Shown here: one piece after another, positions 29,301-39,139 of the stretch | How the letters are laid out: each line of letters starts with the position of its first letter | How positions within the stretch are numbered: the stretch's first letter is position 1 | Assembly (NCBI RefSeq): GCF_009729855.1 | Contig: NZ_WODA01000025.1 | Span: 310,001-374,000 of the forward strand | Direction of reading: 5' to 3' | DNA length: 64,000 nucleotides | DNA from: Agromyces luteolus | Lineage (GTDB): Bacteria; Actinomycetota; Actinomycetes; Actinomycetales; Microbacteriaceae | Made by a program: the position numbers and the translations under genes | The notes under the pieces: model-generated | Seen by the model: the letters and a program-made list of their open reading frames with translations, nothing else | Database searches by the model: none | Told to the model about the DNA's origin: nothing

Positions 29301-29314
29301 GGGAACCGGTTCCC
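29301..29314. promoter_or_regulatory. LacI-type operator palindrome (GGGAACCGGTTCCC)
   Basis: A perfect 14-bp palindrome with the central CG typical of LacI-family operators. It lies just after the predicted start of the cysteine desulfurase transcript and immediately upstream of the shared -10 box, over the -35 region of glgX. It could repress either gene. No LacI regulator gene is in the window. Confidence 0.55.
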
Positions 29315-29316
29315 CA

Positions 29317-29333
29317 CGAACTACTGTAGTTCG
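29317..29333. promoter_or_regulatory. Self-complementary divergent -10 region of cysteine desulfurase and glgX
   Basis: CGAACTAC-T-GTAGTTCG is a perfect 17-bp palindrome containing TACTGTA. On + it gives TACTGT 7 nt before glgX ATG 29335; on - it gives TACAGT for the desulfurase, whose ATG is about 39 nt further with a ribosome binding site. Confidence 0.6.
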
Positions 29334-29334
29334 C

Positions 29335-31509
29335 ATGTCTCCGGCCGATCCGCTCCGCGACATGGGCGTGCGCACCGGACCGGGCGGCGGCACGATCCGC
29401 GTCTGGTCCGAGCACGCGACCTCCGTGGACCTCGAGGTCTTCGCCGCCGAGGACCTGGACTGGGCGGTCGAACGGCTGCCGCTCATGCGCGGCGCCGACG
29501 GCGTGTGGGAGGCGACCTCCGCCGGGCTGGTGCCCGGTGCCCGGTACGGGCTGCGCGTCGACGGACCGGCCGGGCTCGAGCACGCATTCAATCCCGCGCA
29601 CACCCTGCTCGACCCGTGGGCGCGGGGCCTGCAGGCCGCGGCGGACGGGTCGTGGCGCGGGGTCGTGATGGACTCGCTCGCGTCGGAGGGCTTCGACTGG
29701 GGCGGCGTCGGCAAGCCCCGTGTGCCCCTCGACCACACCGTCGTCTACGAGGCGCACCCGAAGGGGTTCAGCCGCCTCAACGAGCGCATCCCCGAGCCGC
29801 TGCGCGGCACCTACGCCGGACTCGCGCACGACGCGTCGCTCGAGTACCTGGCCGGCCTCGGGGTCACGACGGTCGAGCTGCTGCCGGTGCAGGCGTTCGT
29901 CGCCGAGGAACGGCTGGTCCGCCAAGGGCAGGTCAACTACTGGGGCTACAACACGCTCGGCTTCTTCGCGCCGCACGCGCCGTATGCGAGCGCCGCAGCG
30001 CAGGCCGCCGGGCCGGCCGCCGTGCGGCGCGAGTTCGCGGGCATGGTCAAGCGCCTGCACGAGGCGGGCCTCGAGGTCGTGCTCGACGTCGTCTACAACC
30101 ACACCGCGGAAGAGGGCCGGCAGGGGCCGACGTACAGCTTCCGCGGCATCGACAACGCCTCCTACTACCGGCACGACGCGCACGGACGGTACGTCGACAC
30201 CACGGGCTGCGGCAACACGCTCGACTTCGGCCACGACGCGCCCGCGCGCCTCGTCCTCGACTCCCTCCGGTACTGGGCCGAGGAGCTGCAGGTCGACGGC
30301 TTCCGCCTCGACCTCGCCGCGACCCTCGGCCGCGACGCGCTCGGCGCCTACTCCCCCCACCATCCGCTGCTCGCGGCGATACTCGCCGATCCCGTGATCG
30401 GCGCGGGCAAGCTCATCGCCGAGCCGTGGGACGTCGGTCCGTTCGGATGGCAGACCGGCAACTTCGCGCCCGGCTTCAGCGAATGGAACGACCGCTACCG
30501 CGACCGCATGCGCGACTTCTGGCTCGGCGACCTGCGACGCGAACGCCACGGCGAGCACGGCAGCGGCATCGGCCGCTTCGCGACCCGCCTCGCGGGCTCG
30601 TCGAACACGTTCGCCGCCGAGCGCGGCCCCCTCGCGAGCCTGAACTTCATCACCGCGCACGACGGCTTCACGCTCGCCGACCTCACCGCCTACGACGTCA
30701 AGCACAACCTCGGCAACGGCGAGCACAACCGCGACGGCGCCGATCACAACAACTCGTACAACCACGGCGTGGAGGGCCCCACGGACGACCCGGACGTCGT
30801 GTCGGCGCGACGCCGCAGCATCCGGAACCTGCTCGGTACCCTGCTGCTCTCGGCGGGCGTGCCCATGCTCACGGCCGGCGACGAGTACGGCCGCAGCCAG
30901 CGCGGCAACAACAACGCGTACTGCCACGACTCCGAGCTGACCTGGCTCGCGTGGTCGGCGGGCGAACGGGATGCCGCGCTCGAGGCGACCACCCGGCACC
31001 TGCTCCGCCTGCGCCGCGAGCACCCCGCGCTGCGGCCCGTGCGCTACGGCCGGTTCGGCGAGCGAGTGCCGAGCGCGTCGCAGATGGACTGGTACAACGC
31101 CGACGGCGAGACCATGACGATCGAGCACTGGCACGACCCGTCGCAGCGCACCCTGCAGTTCCTCGCGGCCTCGACGCCGGAGTTCGAGGGGTTCAACCGC
31201 ATCCTCCTCGTCGTGCACGCCTCGGAGCGCGAGGTCGAGGTGCTGCTCCCCGAGCACCCCGGCGTCGACGACTACGAACTGCTGTGGGACTCGGCGGTGG
31301 ACGAGCCCGGCGACGAACTCGGCGCACGGCACGAGCCCGGCACCCGCCTCGCGATGGCGCCGCAGTCGATGCGGCTCTTCTTGGCGTCGGGCGACCCGGC
31401 GCCGGTGCTGGTGGATGCCGCGGCCGGCTCGCTCGGCGCCGGGGCCGACGAGGCCGATGACGCGGGCGACGGACGCCGCGCCGACGACGCCCCGGAGCCG
31501 CGCCGCTGA
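29335..31509 (+). CDS. glgX: Glycogen debranching enzyme GlgX
   Basis: A 724-residue GH13 isoamylase-type enzyme that cleaves alpha-1,6 branches from phosphorylase-trimmed glycogen. An N-terminal CBM48-like domain (RTGPGGGTIRVWSEHATSVDLEVF) precedes the barrel. Catalytic regions: DVVYNHT, nucleophile in VDGFRLDLAAT, acid/base in LIAEPWDVG and the third carboxylate in TAHDGFTLADL. The tail after about residue 700 is Asp/Ala-rich. The ATG is 7 nt after TACTGT. The stop overlaps the ybaK ATG by 1 nt. Confidence 0.95.
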   Translation: MSPADPLRDMGVRTGPGGGTIRVWSEHATSVDLEVFAAEDLDWAVERLPLMRGADGVWEATSAGLVPGARYGLRVDGPAGLEHAFNPAHTLLDPWARGLQAAADGSWRGVVMDSLASEGFDWGGVGKPRVPLDHTVVYEAHPKGFSRLNERIPEPLRGTYAGLAHDASLEYLAGLGVTTVELLPVQAFVAEERLVRQGQVNYWGYNTLGFFAPHAPYASAAAQAAGPAAVRREFAGMVKRLHEAGLEVVLDVVYNHTAEEGRQGPTYSFRGIDNASYYRHDAHGRYVDTTGCGNTLDFGHDAPARLVLDSLRYWAEELQVDGFRLDLAATLGRDALGAYSPHHPLLAAILADPVIGAGKLIAEPWDVGPFGWQTGNFAPGFSEWNDRYRDRMRDFWLGDLRRERHGEHGSGIGRFATRLAGSSNTFAAERGPLASLNFITAHDGFTLADLTAYDVKHNLGNGEHNRDGADHNNSYNHGVEGPTDDPDVVSARRRSIRNLLGTLLLSAGVPMLTAGDEYGRSQRGNNNAYCHDSELTWLAWSAGERDAALEATTRHLLRLRREHPALRPVRYGRFGERVPSASQMDWYNADGETMTIEHWHDPSQRTLQFLAASTPEFEGFNRILLVVHASEREVEVLLPEHPGVDDYELLWDSAVDEPGDELGARHEPGTRLAMAPQSMRLFLASGDPAPVLVDAAAGSLGAGADEADDAGDGRRADDAPEPRR

Positions 31510-32006
31510 TGGCGAAGCGAGCGGATGCCTCGGCCGGCACGCCCGCGACGGTCGCGCTGACACGTGCGGGCATCCGCTTCACGGCGCACCCGTACGAGCA
31601 CGACCCGCGGGCCGCCGCGTACGGCCTCGAGGCCGCCGAGAAGCTCGGCATCGAGCCCGAGCGCGTCTTCAAGACGCTCCTCGCGAGCGTCGACGGCGCG
31701 CTCGCCGTCGGCATCGTCCCGGTCGCCGACCAGCTCGACCTCAAGGCGCTCGCCGCGGCCCTCGGCGGCAAGCGCGCCGAGATGGCCGATCCCTCGCTCG
31801 CGGAGCGGAAGACGGGCTACGTCGTCGGCGGCATCAGCCCGATCGGCCAGAAGGCCGCGCTGCCGACCGTGCTCGACGAGAGCGCGATCCTGTTCGAGAC
31901 GATCCTCGTCTCGGGCGGGCGCCGCGGGCTCGACCTGGAGCTCGCGCCCGACGACCTCCTCGCGGTCGTGAAGGGCCGCTACGCCCCGATCGCCCGGGCC
32001 CGCTGA
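31509..32006 (+). CDS. ybaK: Cys-tRNA(Pro) deacylase YbaK/EbsC
   Basis: A 165-residue editing protein of the YbaK family, which hydrolyses Cys-tRNA(Pro) made by ProRS error. Conserved blocks: FTAHPYEHDP, ERVFKTLLAS, the Lys-containing ALGGKRAEMAD and the GYVVGGISPIGQK loop. ATG 31509 overlaps the glgX stop (TGATG), so it is translated from the glgX message although the functions differ. Confidence 0.92.
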   Translation: MAKRADASAGTPATVALTRAGIRFTAHPYEHDPRAAAYGLEAAEKLGIEPERVFKTLLASVDGALAVGIVPVADQLDLKALAAALGGKRAEMADPSLAERKTGYVVGGISPIGQKAALPTVLDESAILFETILVSGGRRGLDLELAPDDLLAVVKGRYAPIARAR

Positions 32007-32051
32007 CCCGCTGACCCGCTCATGGTCGCGGTCGCGGTCGCGGTCGCGTGG

Positions 32052-32127
32052 CGGCCGGTCGTCGGACGATCCGCGCGACACGCCGACCCTCGTCGGCGCG
32101 CCGGCAGGCACGTCCGACGACCGGCCG
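32052..32127. terminator. Long inverted repeat between convergent ybaK and glgP
   Basis: Perfect 17-bp arms (32052-32068 and 32111-32127) enclose 42 bp that hold a second hairpin (CGCCGAC-CCTC-GTCGGCG, 32081-32098). Located in the 127-bp convergent gap, it probably terminates both transcripts. Just before it, GGTCGC is repeated four times (about 32025-32048). Confidence 0.7.
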
Positions 32128-32133
32128 GAGGGC

Positions 32134-34698
32134 TCAGCCGGCGGCGGCGACGAGGCCCAGCTCGGCCGGCGAGACGAGCAGCGGATGCCGCGGCACGACC
32201 CGCACGGTGTAGCCGAACGCGCCGGCCCGGTCGAGCGTGACCGTGCCGACGTAGACGCGGGTCGCGGCATCCGTCGTCGACGCCCCGTCGGGCACGAGGT
32301 CGGCGACGCGCGCGTCGTCGATGCGGTCGTCGCCGTGCGAGTGGCCGTAGACGACCTCGACGGCCACGTCCGCCTCCGTCAGCGCGCCCAGCGCGACGTG
32401 CGCGCGGAGGTGCAGCTCGTCGCCGACGTGCGGCGTCGACTCGAGGCCGCCCGACTCGACGTGTGCCACGTGGACGCCCGGCCAGGCCGCGCGCACGCGC
32501 GCGCCCCACGCGGCGAGTTCGCGCGCGGGCTTCGCCCCGTCCGCGCCGACCACGGCGGCGTGCTCGGCCGCCGGGCGGTACAGCCGCTCGACGTACTCGC
32601 GCACCATGCGGTCGGCTCCGAGCTCCGGCGAGAGGTGCGCGAGCGTGCGGCGCACGCGCGCCATCCACTCGGTCGGAACGCCGTCGCGGTCGCGGTCGTA
32701 GAACAGCCGCGTGATGCGGTGCTCGATGAGGTCGTAGAGGGCGGATGCCTCGAGCCGGTCGCGCTCGGCCTGGTCGCCCGCGGCATCCGCCGTCGGGATC
32801 ACCCACCCGTGGTCGTCGGCGGCGTACTCGGCCCACCAGCCGTCGAGGATCGACAGGTTGAGGGCGCCGTTCATGGCGGCCTTCATGCCCGACGTGCCGC
32901 AGGCCTCGAGCGGGCGGAGCGGGTTGTTCATCCAGACGTCGCATCCCGGGTACAGCCGCTCGGCCATGCCCATGTCGTAGTCGGGCAGGAACACGATGCG
33001 CTCGCGGAGCTCGGGCCGCTGCGCGAACTGCACGAGGCGCTGGATGAGCCGCTTGCCCTCGTCGTCGGCCGGGTGCGCCTTGCCGGCGATCACGAACTGC
33101 ACCGGGCGGTCGGGGTTCGCGAGGATCGCCGCGAAGCGGTCCGGGTCCTGCAGCATGAGCGTCAGCCGCTTGTAGGTGGGCACGCGACGGGCGAACCCGA
33201 TGGTCAGCACGTCGGGGTCGAGCACGCGGCGCACCCAGTCGGGCGCCACGGCGCCGCCGTGCTGGTCGGCCCAGGCGCTCGCGAGGCGTCGACGGGCGTC
33301 CTCCACGAGCTGCAGCCGCATGCCGCGCTTCACGCCCCACAGCTCGGCGTCGCTGACCGCGGCGCTCATCCAGTCGGCGTGCTCGGTGTCGGCGGTGCCG
33401 AGCCGTTCCTCGGCGAGCGCGAGCAGCGCCGGGTCGGTCCACGTCGGCGCGTGGACACCGTTCGTGACCGAGGTGATCGGCACGTCGTCGGCGTCGAAGC
33501 CGGGCCACAGGTCGCCGAACATGCGTCGGCTGACCTCGCCGTGCAGCTTCGACACGCCGTTCGCGCGCTGCGCGAGCCGGAGCCCCATCATCGCCATGTT
33601 GAACGCGCTGTCCTCTGCCGGCACGCCCGGTTCGAGGCCGAGCGGCAGCGCGTCGGCGGGGTCGATCCCGGGCAGCAGGCCCGACTCGAGGTAGCTGGCG
33701 ACGAGCGCGCGATCGAACCGGTCGATGCCCGCCGGCACGGGCGTGTGCGTCGTGAAGACGGTGCCGGCACGGACGAGCTGCAGGGCCTCGCCGAAGGAGA
33801 GCCCGTCGCCGATGCACGCCGAGATGCGCTCGAGCCCGAGGAAGCCGGCGTGCCCCTCGTTCATGTGGAACACGTCGGGGAAGTGCCGCCCGGTGAGCCC
33901 GCTCCATGCGCGGAGCGCGCGGACCCCGCCGATGCCGAGCAGGAGCTCCTGCTGGAGGCGGTGCTCTCCCCCGCCGCCGTAGAGCCGGTCGGTCACCTGG
34001 CGGAGGTCGTCGTCGTTCGCGGGGATGTCGGTGTCGAGCAGGAGCAGCGGCACCCGGCCGACCGCGGCCTGCCACACGCGGGCGTGCAGGCTGCGGCCGC
34101 CCGGCACCGCGAGGGTGACCTGCACGGGCGTCCCGTCGGCACGGCGCAGCACGGACAGCGGGAGGCCGTCGGGGTCGAGGGCCGGGTAGCGCTCCTGCTG
34201 CCAGCCGTCGGGGGCGATCGCCTGCGAGAAGTACCCCGCCTTGTAGAACAGGCCGACCGCGACGAGCGGCACGCCGAGGTCGGACGCGGCCTTGAGGTGG
34301 TCGCCCGCGAGAATGCCGAGGCCGCCCGAGTACTGCGGCAGCGCCTCGGTGATGCCGAACTCGGGCGAGAAGTACGCGACCGTCCTCGGCGTCTCGGCAC
34401 CGAGGGACTGGTACCAGCGCGGCTCCGACACGTAGCCGCGGAGCTCGTCGCGCTCGCGCTCGGCCCAGCCGATGAAGCCCTCGTCGGCGGCCAGCTCGTC
34501 GAGGCGGCGGGCATCGACGTCGCCGAGGAAGGCGATCGGGTCGCGACCCGAGCGCCGCCAGCCCACGGGGTCGATGTGCTCGAACAGGCGTCGCGTCGGC
34601 TCGTGCCACGACCATCGCAGGTTCGCGGCGAGTTCCTCGAGCGCGCCCAGCTGCGGCGGGACGACGGCGCGGACGGTGAACTTGCGGATCGGCTTCAC
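32134..34698 (-). CDS. glgP: Alpha-glucan phosphorylase (GT35, short form)
   Basis: An 854-residue phosphorylase releasing glucose-1-phosphate from alpha-glucan ends. It belongs to the bacterial 'alpha-glucan family phosphorylase' group with a DUF3417 N-terminal domain ([23 protein letters not shown]). Key regions: [32 protein letters not shown] start, [26 protein letters not shown] and the PLP region near [20 protein letters not shown] 34696-34698 is 7 nt after TAGGGT (leaderless). Divergent from glgE. Confidence 0.95.
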   Translation of the reverse strand: MKPIRKFTVRAVVPPQLGALEELAANLRWSWHEPTRRLFEHIDPVGWRRSGRDPIAFLGDVDARRLDELAADEGFIGWAERERDELRGYVSEPRWYQSLGAETPRTVAYFSPEFGITEALPQYSGGLGILAGDHLKAASDLGVPLVAVGLFYKAGYFSQAIAPDGWQQERYPALDPDGLPLSVLRRADGTPVQVTLAVPGGRSLHARVWQAAVGRVPLLLLDTDIPANDDDLRQVTDRLYGGGGEHRLQQELLLGIGGVRALRAWSGLTGRHFPDVFHMNEGHAGFLGLERISACIGDGLSFGEALQLVRAGTVFTTHTPVPAGIDRFDRALVASYLESGLLPGIDPADALPLGLEPGVPAEDSAFNMAMMGLRLAQRANGVSKLHGEVSRRMFGDLWPGFDADDVPITSVTNGVHAPTWTDPALLALAEERLGTADTEHADWMSAAVSDAELWGVKRGMRLQLVEDARRRLASAWADQHGGAVAPDWVRRVLDPDVLTIGFARRVPTYKRLTLMLQDPDRFAAILANPDRPVQFVIAGKAHPADDEGKRLIQRLVQFAQRPELRERIVFLPDYDMGMAERLYPGCDVWMNNPLRPLEACGTSGMKAAMNGALNLSILDGWWAEYAADDHGWVIPTADAAGDQAERDRLEASALYDLIEHRITRLFYDRDRDGVPTEWMARVRRTLAHLSPELGADRMVREYVERLYRPAAEHAAVVGADGAKPARELAAWGARVRAAWPGVHVAHVESGGLESTPHVGDELHLRAHVALGALTEADVAVEVVYGHSHGDDRIDDARVADLVPDGASTTDAATRVYVGTVTLDRAGAFGYTVRVVPRHPLLVSPAELGLVAAAG

Positions 34699-34818
34699 GG
34701 GGTCAACCCTACGCAGCACCGTGTGTCCGAGAGATGAACGGATGCCGCGACGCCCGCCGCGTTCGCAGCACCGCGCAACCCGGTGTCCATCCCACGGCAT
34801 CCGCGCTACGGTCGGAAC
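34699..34818. promoter_or_regulatory. Divergent glgP/glgE control region
   Basis: This 120-bp gap carries TAGGGT (34706-34711, - strand) for glgP and TACGGT (34807-34812, + strand) for glgE, plus GGATGCC and GGCATCC words near 34740 and 34795 and a direct repeat CGCAGCACCG. No palindromic operator was seen. Confidence 0.55.
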
Positions 34819-36834
34819 GTGACGAGCCGCCCAGTTCGAGCCGGCCGGATCCCCGTGACCCGGCTCACGCCCGCCCTGCCCGATCCGCGATGGAACCCGA
34901 AGGCGTTCTCCGGGGAGGTGGTCCCGTTCCGCGCCACCGTGTTCCGCGAGGGCCACGACCTGGTCGGCGCCATGCTCGTGCTCACGAGCCCGTCGGGTGT
35001 GCGGCAGCGGCACCGCATGACCGCGCTCGCCGCGGGCACCGACCGGTGGGAGGCGAAGGTCCGGCTCGACGAGCTGGGCACCTGGCACTGGCACGTGGCG
35101 GGATTCGGCGACGAGATCGGCACCTGGGTGCACGACGCCGAGGTGAAGATCGACGCGAGGGTCGACGTCGAGCTCATGTACGAGCTCGGCGCACGCCTCG
35201 CCCAGCGCGCCGCCGCGGAGGCCGACCGGCCGGCCGCGGTCCGCAAGCGCCTGCGCGCGTACGCCGCCGCGCTGCGCGACACGGAGGCCGACGCCTCCGC
35301 CCGCCGTGCCCTGCTCGAGGACCCGCTGCTCGAGGAGTTCCGCGCCCGGCCGCTCGCGCGGCTCACGACCGACTCCGAGGAGCACGAGATCCTCGTCGAG
35401 CGTCGGCGCGCGGGCGTCGGCTCCTGGTACGAGTTCTTCCCCCGCTCGGAGGGCGCCCGCAAGCTGAAGAAGGACGGCTCCTGGAAGTCGGGCACCTTCC
35501 GCACCGCCCAGCGCCGGCTGGACGGCGTCGCGGCGATGGGCTTCGACGTGGTCTACCTGCCGCCGATCCATCCGATCGGGTTCGCGTTCCGCAAGGGCCC
35601 GAACAACACGCTGACGCCGGGGCCGTTCGACCCCGGCTCGCCGTGGGCGATCGGCGCGGCCACCGGCGGCCACGACGCGGTCCACCCCGACCTCGGGTCC
35701 CTCGCGGACTTCCGCGCCTTCGTGCGCCGCGCCGCCGCGCTCGGGATCGAGATCGCGCTCGACCTCGCCCTGCAGGCCTCGCCCGACCACCCGTGGGTGA
35801 CCGAGCATCCGGAGTGGTTCACCACGCTCCCCGACGGCACGATCGCGTACGCCGAGAACCCGCCGAAGAAGTACCAGGACATCTACCCGGTCAACTTCGA
35901 CGACGACTTCGAGGGACTGGTCGACGAGGTGACGCGGATCGTGCGCCTCTGGATGAAGCAGGGCGTGCGGATCTTCCGCGTCGACAACCCGCACACCAAG
36001 CCGCTGATGTTCTGGGAGCGCCTGATCGGCGACATCAACGCGACCGACCCCGACGTGGTGTTCCTCGCCGAGGCGTTCACGCGCCCCGCGATGATGCAGG
36101 CACTCGCCATGGTCGGCTTCCAGCAGTCGTACTCGTACTTCACGTGGCGCAACACCAAGGAGGAACTGCAGGAGTTCCTCACGAGCGTCTCGCAGGAGAC
36201 CGCGGACTTCATGCGACCGAACCTGTTCGTGAACACGCCCGACATCCTCACCGAGTACCTCCAGTTCGGCGGGCCGGCCGCGTTCACCGTGCGGGCGACG
36301 ATCGCGGCGACGGCCGGGGCGACCTGGGGCGTGTACTCGGGCTTCGAGCTGTTCGAGTCGGTCGCCCGTCCCGGCGCCGAGGAGGCCATCGACAACGAGA
36401 AGTACGAGTACAGGCCGCGCGACTTCGCCAAGGCCGAGGCGGATGGCACGTCGCTCGCCCTGTACCTCGGGATCCTGAACCGGATCCGCGCCGACCACCC
36501 CGCGCTCGGGCAGCTCCGGAACATCCGCTTCCACTACAGCGACGACGATTCGGTGCTGGTGTACTCGAAGCACCTCGAGGGGCGGTTCATCGAGGGGCAC
36601 GGCCCCGACGACCACGACACGATCCTCGTCGTCGCGAACGTCGACCCGCACTCGGTGCGCGAGACGACCGTGCACCTCGACCTCCCGGCGATCGACCTCC
36701 CGCAGGGCGGAACCTTCGAGGTGGAGGACCTCGTGACCGGCGACCGCTGGGAATGGGGCGAGCACAACTACGTGCGACTGGACGCGTTCACGCAGCCGGT
36801 GCACATCCTGCGAGTGATTCGAGGCGCGGAATGA
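34819..36834 (+). CDS. glgE: Alpha-1,4-glucan:maltose-1-phosphate maltosyltransferase GlgE
   Basis: A 671-residue GH13_3 enzyme that transfers maltosyl units from maltose-1-phosphate to growing alpha-glucan. Signature regions: [49 protein letters not shown], nucleophile region [15 protein letters not shown], acid/base [12 protein letters not shown] and [13 protein letters not shown] 34819 is chosen because TACGGT lies 6 nt upstream (leaderless geometry); an upstream in-frame ATG at 34783 would precede that promoter. glgB overlaps its stop (ATGA). Confidence 0.95.
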   Translation: MTSRPVRAGRIPVTRLTPALPDPRWNPKAFSGEVVPFRATVFREGHDLVGAMLVLTSPSGVRQRHRMTALAAGTDRWEAKVRLDELGTWHWHVAGFGDEIGTWVHDAEVKIDARVDVELMYELGARLAQRAAAEADRPAAVRKRLRAYAAALRDTEADASARRALLEDPLLEEFRARPLARLTTDSEEHEILVERRRAGVGSWYEFFPRSEGARKLKKDGSWKSGTFRTAQRRLDGVAAMGFDVVYLPPIHPIGFAFRKGPNNTLTPGPFDPGSPWAIGAATGGHDAVHPDLGSLADFRAFVRRAAALGIEIALDLALQASPDHPWVTEHPEWFTTLPDGTIAYAENPPKKYQDIYPVNFDDDFEGLVDEVTRIVRLWMKQGVRIFRVDNPHTKPLMFWERLIGDINATDPDVVFLAEAFTRPAMMQALAMVGFQQSYSYFTWRNTKEELQEFLTSVSQETADFMRPNLFVNTPDILTEYLQFGGPAAFTVRATIAATAGATWGVYSGFELFESVARPGAEEAIDNEKYEYRPRDFAKAEADGTSLALYLGILNRIRADHPALGQLRNIRFHYSDDDSVLVYSKHLEGRFIEGHGPDDHDTILVVANVDPHSVRETTVHLDLPAIDLPQGGTFEVEDLVTGDRWEWGEHNYVRLDAFTQPVHILRVIRGAE

Positions 36835-39035
36835 CCGACACCACCCCCGTCCAGGCACCGTCGGTGCCCGACGACCTCCTCCTCGCCGTCGCCGAGGGGC
36901 GCCACCACGACCCGCACCAGGTGCTCGGCCAGCACGGGTTCGAGGCCCCCGGCGAGGGCGGCGCGCACACGGTGATCCGCGTGCGACGGCCGCTCGCGGC
37001 ATCCGTCACCGCCCTGCTCGACGACGGCGGCGAACTCGCGCTCACGCACGTCGGCCACGGCGTCTGGGCGGGTGCCGGCACGTTCGGGCCGACCGGCTAC
37101 CGCGTACGCGCCCGGTACGACGACGGCACCGAATGGACCGCCGACGACCCCTACCGCTACGCGCCGACGATCGGCGAGCTCGACCTGCACCTCATCGAGG
37201 AGGGCCGCCACGAGGAGCTGTGGACCGTGCTCGGAGCACACCACCGCGAGTACCCGTCGGTCACGGGGCCGCTGCGCGGCGTCTCCTTCACCGTCTGGGC
37301 GCCGCGCGCCCGCGCGGTGCGCGTCGTCGGCGACTTCAACCGCTGGGACGGGCTCGGCCACGCCATGCGGAACATGGGCTCGAGCGGCGTCTGGGAGCTG
37401 TTCGTGCCCGACGTCGAACCGGGCGCGGCGTACAAGTTCGAGCTCCTCGCGCAGTCGGGCGACTGGCTGATGAAGGCCGACCCGATGGCCCGCCGCGCCG
37501 AGGTCGCGCCCGCGACCGCGTCGGTCGTGGCGACCAGCGGCCACGACTGGGCCGACGGCGAGTGGATGTCGCAGCGCCCGCACCGCAACCCCCACGAGCT
37601 GCCCATGAGCATCTACGAGCTCCACCTCGGCTCGTGGCGGCCCGGCAAGGGGTACCGCGACATCGCGGACGAGCTGATCGAGTACGTCCAGTGGCTCGGC
37701 TACACGCACGTCGAGTTCCTGCCCCTGGCGGAGCATCCGTTCGGCGGGTCGTGGGGCTACCAGGTCACCGGGTACTACGCCATCACGAGCCGGTTCGGCT
37801 CCCCCGACGACCTGAAGTACCTGATCGACCGGCTGCACCGGGCCGGCATCGGCGTGATCATGGACTGGGTTCCCGGGCACTTCCCGAAGGACGAGTGGGC
37901 CCTCGCCCGCTTCGACGGCGAACCGCTCTACGAGCACCCCGACCCCCGCCGCGGCGAGCAGAAGGACTGGGGCACGCTCGTCTTCGACTACGGCAACCCG
38001 CGCGTGCGGAACTTCCTCGTCGCGAACGCGCTGTTCTGGCTGGAGGAGATGCACGTCGACGGCCTGCGCGTCGACGCCGTGGCATCCATGCTCTACCTCG
38101 ACTACTCGCGCGAGGACGGCGAGTGGCTGCCGAACTGGTACGGCGGTCGCGAGCACCTCGAGGCGATCGGCTTCCTGCAGGAGGCCACCGCGACGGCCTA
38201 CAAGCGCAACCCCGGCATCGTGATGATCGCCGAGGAGTCCACGAGCTGGCCCGGCGTCACCGCGCCGACGAGCTCCGGCGGGCTCGGGTTCGGGTACAAG
38301 TGGAACATGGGGTGGATGCACGACACCCTGCAGTACATCCAGCGCGACCCGATGTACCGCTCGCACCACCACGGCGAGCTGACGTTCTCGTTCCTGTACA
38401 CGTTCAGCGAGCACTTCATCCTGCCGATCAGCCACGACGAGGTCGTGCACGGCAAGGGGTCGCTCGTGCGCAAGATGCCGGGCGACCACTGGCAGCAGCT
38501 GGCGAACACGCGCGCCTACCTCGCCTACATGTGGGCGCACCCCGGCAAGCAGCTGCTGTTCATGGGGCAGGAGTTCGGGCAGCTCTCCGAATGGAGCGAG
38601 GAACGCGGCCTCGACTGGTGGATCCTCGACCAGCCGAGCCACCGGCAGCTCGCGGAGCTCGTCGGCCGGCTGAACCGCACCTACGCCGAGACGCCCGCGC
38701 TCTGGCAGCTCGACGACGACTCGGCCGGCTTCGACTGGGTCGAGGGCGGCGCGGCCGACATGAACGTGATCGCGTTCCTCCGGTACGACCGCGACCGCCG
38801 GCCGCTGCTGTGCATCGTCAACTTCGCGGGCAACCCGCATCACGACGTGCGCCTCGGCCTGCCGTTCGCGGGGCGCTGGCGCGAGGTGCTGAACACGGAT
38901 GCCGCGGAGTTCGGCGGCTCGGGCGTCGGGAACCTCGGCGGGGTCGACGCGACCGACGAGCCGTGGGCCGGCAAGCCCGCGTCGGCCGTGTTCACGCTGC
39001 CGCCGCTCGGCGCGCTCTGGTTCACGCCCGCCTGA
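36831..39035 (+). CDS. glgB: 1,4-alpha-glucan branching enzyme
   Basis: A 734-residue GH13 enzyme forming alpha-1,6 branches. Two N-terminal beta domains (an extra N-module, then CBM48 around [21 protein letters not shown]) precede the barrel. Catalytic regions: [14 protein letters not shown], nucleophile [11 protein letters not shown], acid/base [10 protein letters not shown] and [11 protein letters not shown]. It completes a GlgE-GlgB synthesis pair, coupled by a 4-nt overlap. Confidence 0.96.
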   Translation: MTDTTPVQAPSVPDDLLLAVAEGRHHDPHQVLGQHGFEAPGEGGAHTVIRVRRPLAASVTALLDDGGELALTHVGHGVWAGAGTFGPTGYRVRARYDDGTEWTADDPYRYAPTIGELDLHLIEEGRHEELWTVLGAHHREYPSVTGPLRGVSFTVWAPRARAVRVVGDFNRWDGLGHAMRNMGSSGVWELFVPDVEPGAAYKFELLAQSGDWLMKADPMARRAEVAPATASVVATSGHDWADGEWMSQRPHRNPHELPMSIYELHLGSWRPGKGYRDIADELIEYVQWLGYTHVEFLPLAEHPFGGSWGYQVTGYYAITSRFGSPDDLKYLIDRLHRAGIGVIMDWVPGHFPKDEWALARFDGEPLYEHPDPRRGEQKDWGTLVFDYGNPRVRNFLVANALFWLEEMHVDGLRVDAVASMLYLDYSREDGEWLPNWYGGREHLEAIGFLQEATATAYKRNPGIVMIAEESTSWPGVTAPTSSGGLGFGYKWNMGWMHDTLQYIQRDPMYRSHHHGELTFSFLYTFSEHFILPISHDEVVHGKGSLVRKMPGDHWQQLANTRAYLAYMWAHPGKQLLFMGQEFGQLSEWSEERGLDWWILDQPSHRQLAELVGRLNRTYAETPALWQLDDDSAGFDWVEGGAADMNVIAFLRYDRDRRPLLCIVNFAGNPHHDVRLGLPFAGRWREVLNTDAAEFGGSGVGNLGGVDATDEPWAGKPASAVFTLPPLGALWFTPA

Positions 39036-39037
39036 AC

Positions 39038-39139
39038 CCGGTGGTCGAGCACCCGGTGGTCGAGTAGCACCGGCGCAGCCGGCGCGTAACCACACCCGGT
39101 GGTCGAGTAGCACCGGCGAAGCCGGCGCGTATCGAGACC
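39038..39139. repeat. REP-like palindromic repeat, two full and one partial copy
   Basis: The unit GGTGGTCGAGTAGCAC-CGGCGAAGCCGG-CGCGTATCGAGACC appears complete at 39096-39139, with a slightly degenerate copy at about 39053-39092 and a fragment at 39038-39052. Each unit is an imperfect palindrome (TCGA..TA..GC..CCGGC-gaa-GCCGG..GC..TA..TCGA) that can form a hairpin. It fills the convergent gap and reaches the stop of the next gene, and may act as terminator. Confidence 0.8.

Noticed and set aside
29285..29317. N-terminal extension of the cysteine desulfurase
   Set aside because: It would translate the palindromic operator. ATG 29284 has a good ribosome binding site and gives the family's usual N-terminus.
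32025..32048. CRISPR-like short repeats
   Set aside because: GGTCGC units are contiguous with no spacers; no cas genes are present in the window.
32134..37002. A 1622-codon frame joining glgP with upstream sequence
   Set aside because: Only the part from GTG 34698 matches a phosphorylase. The upstream extension is antisense to glgE.
34734..39035. A 1433-codon frame leading into glgB
   Set aside because: The part before ATG 36831 is an alternative frame of glgE; glgB itself starts at the ATGA overlap.
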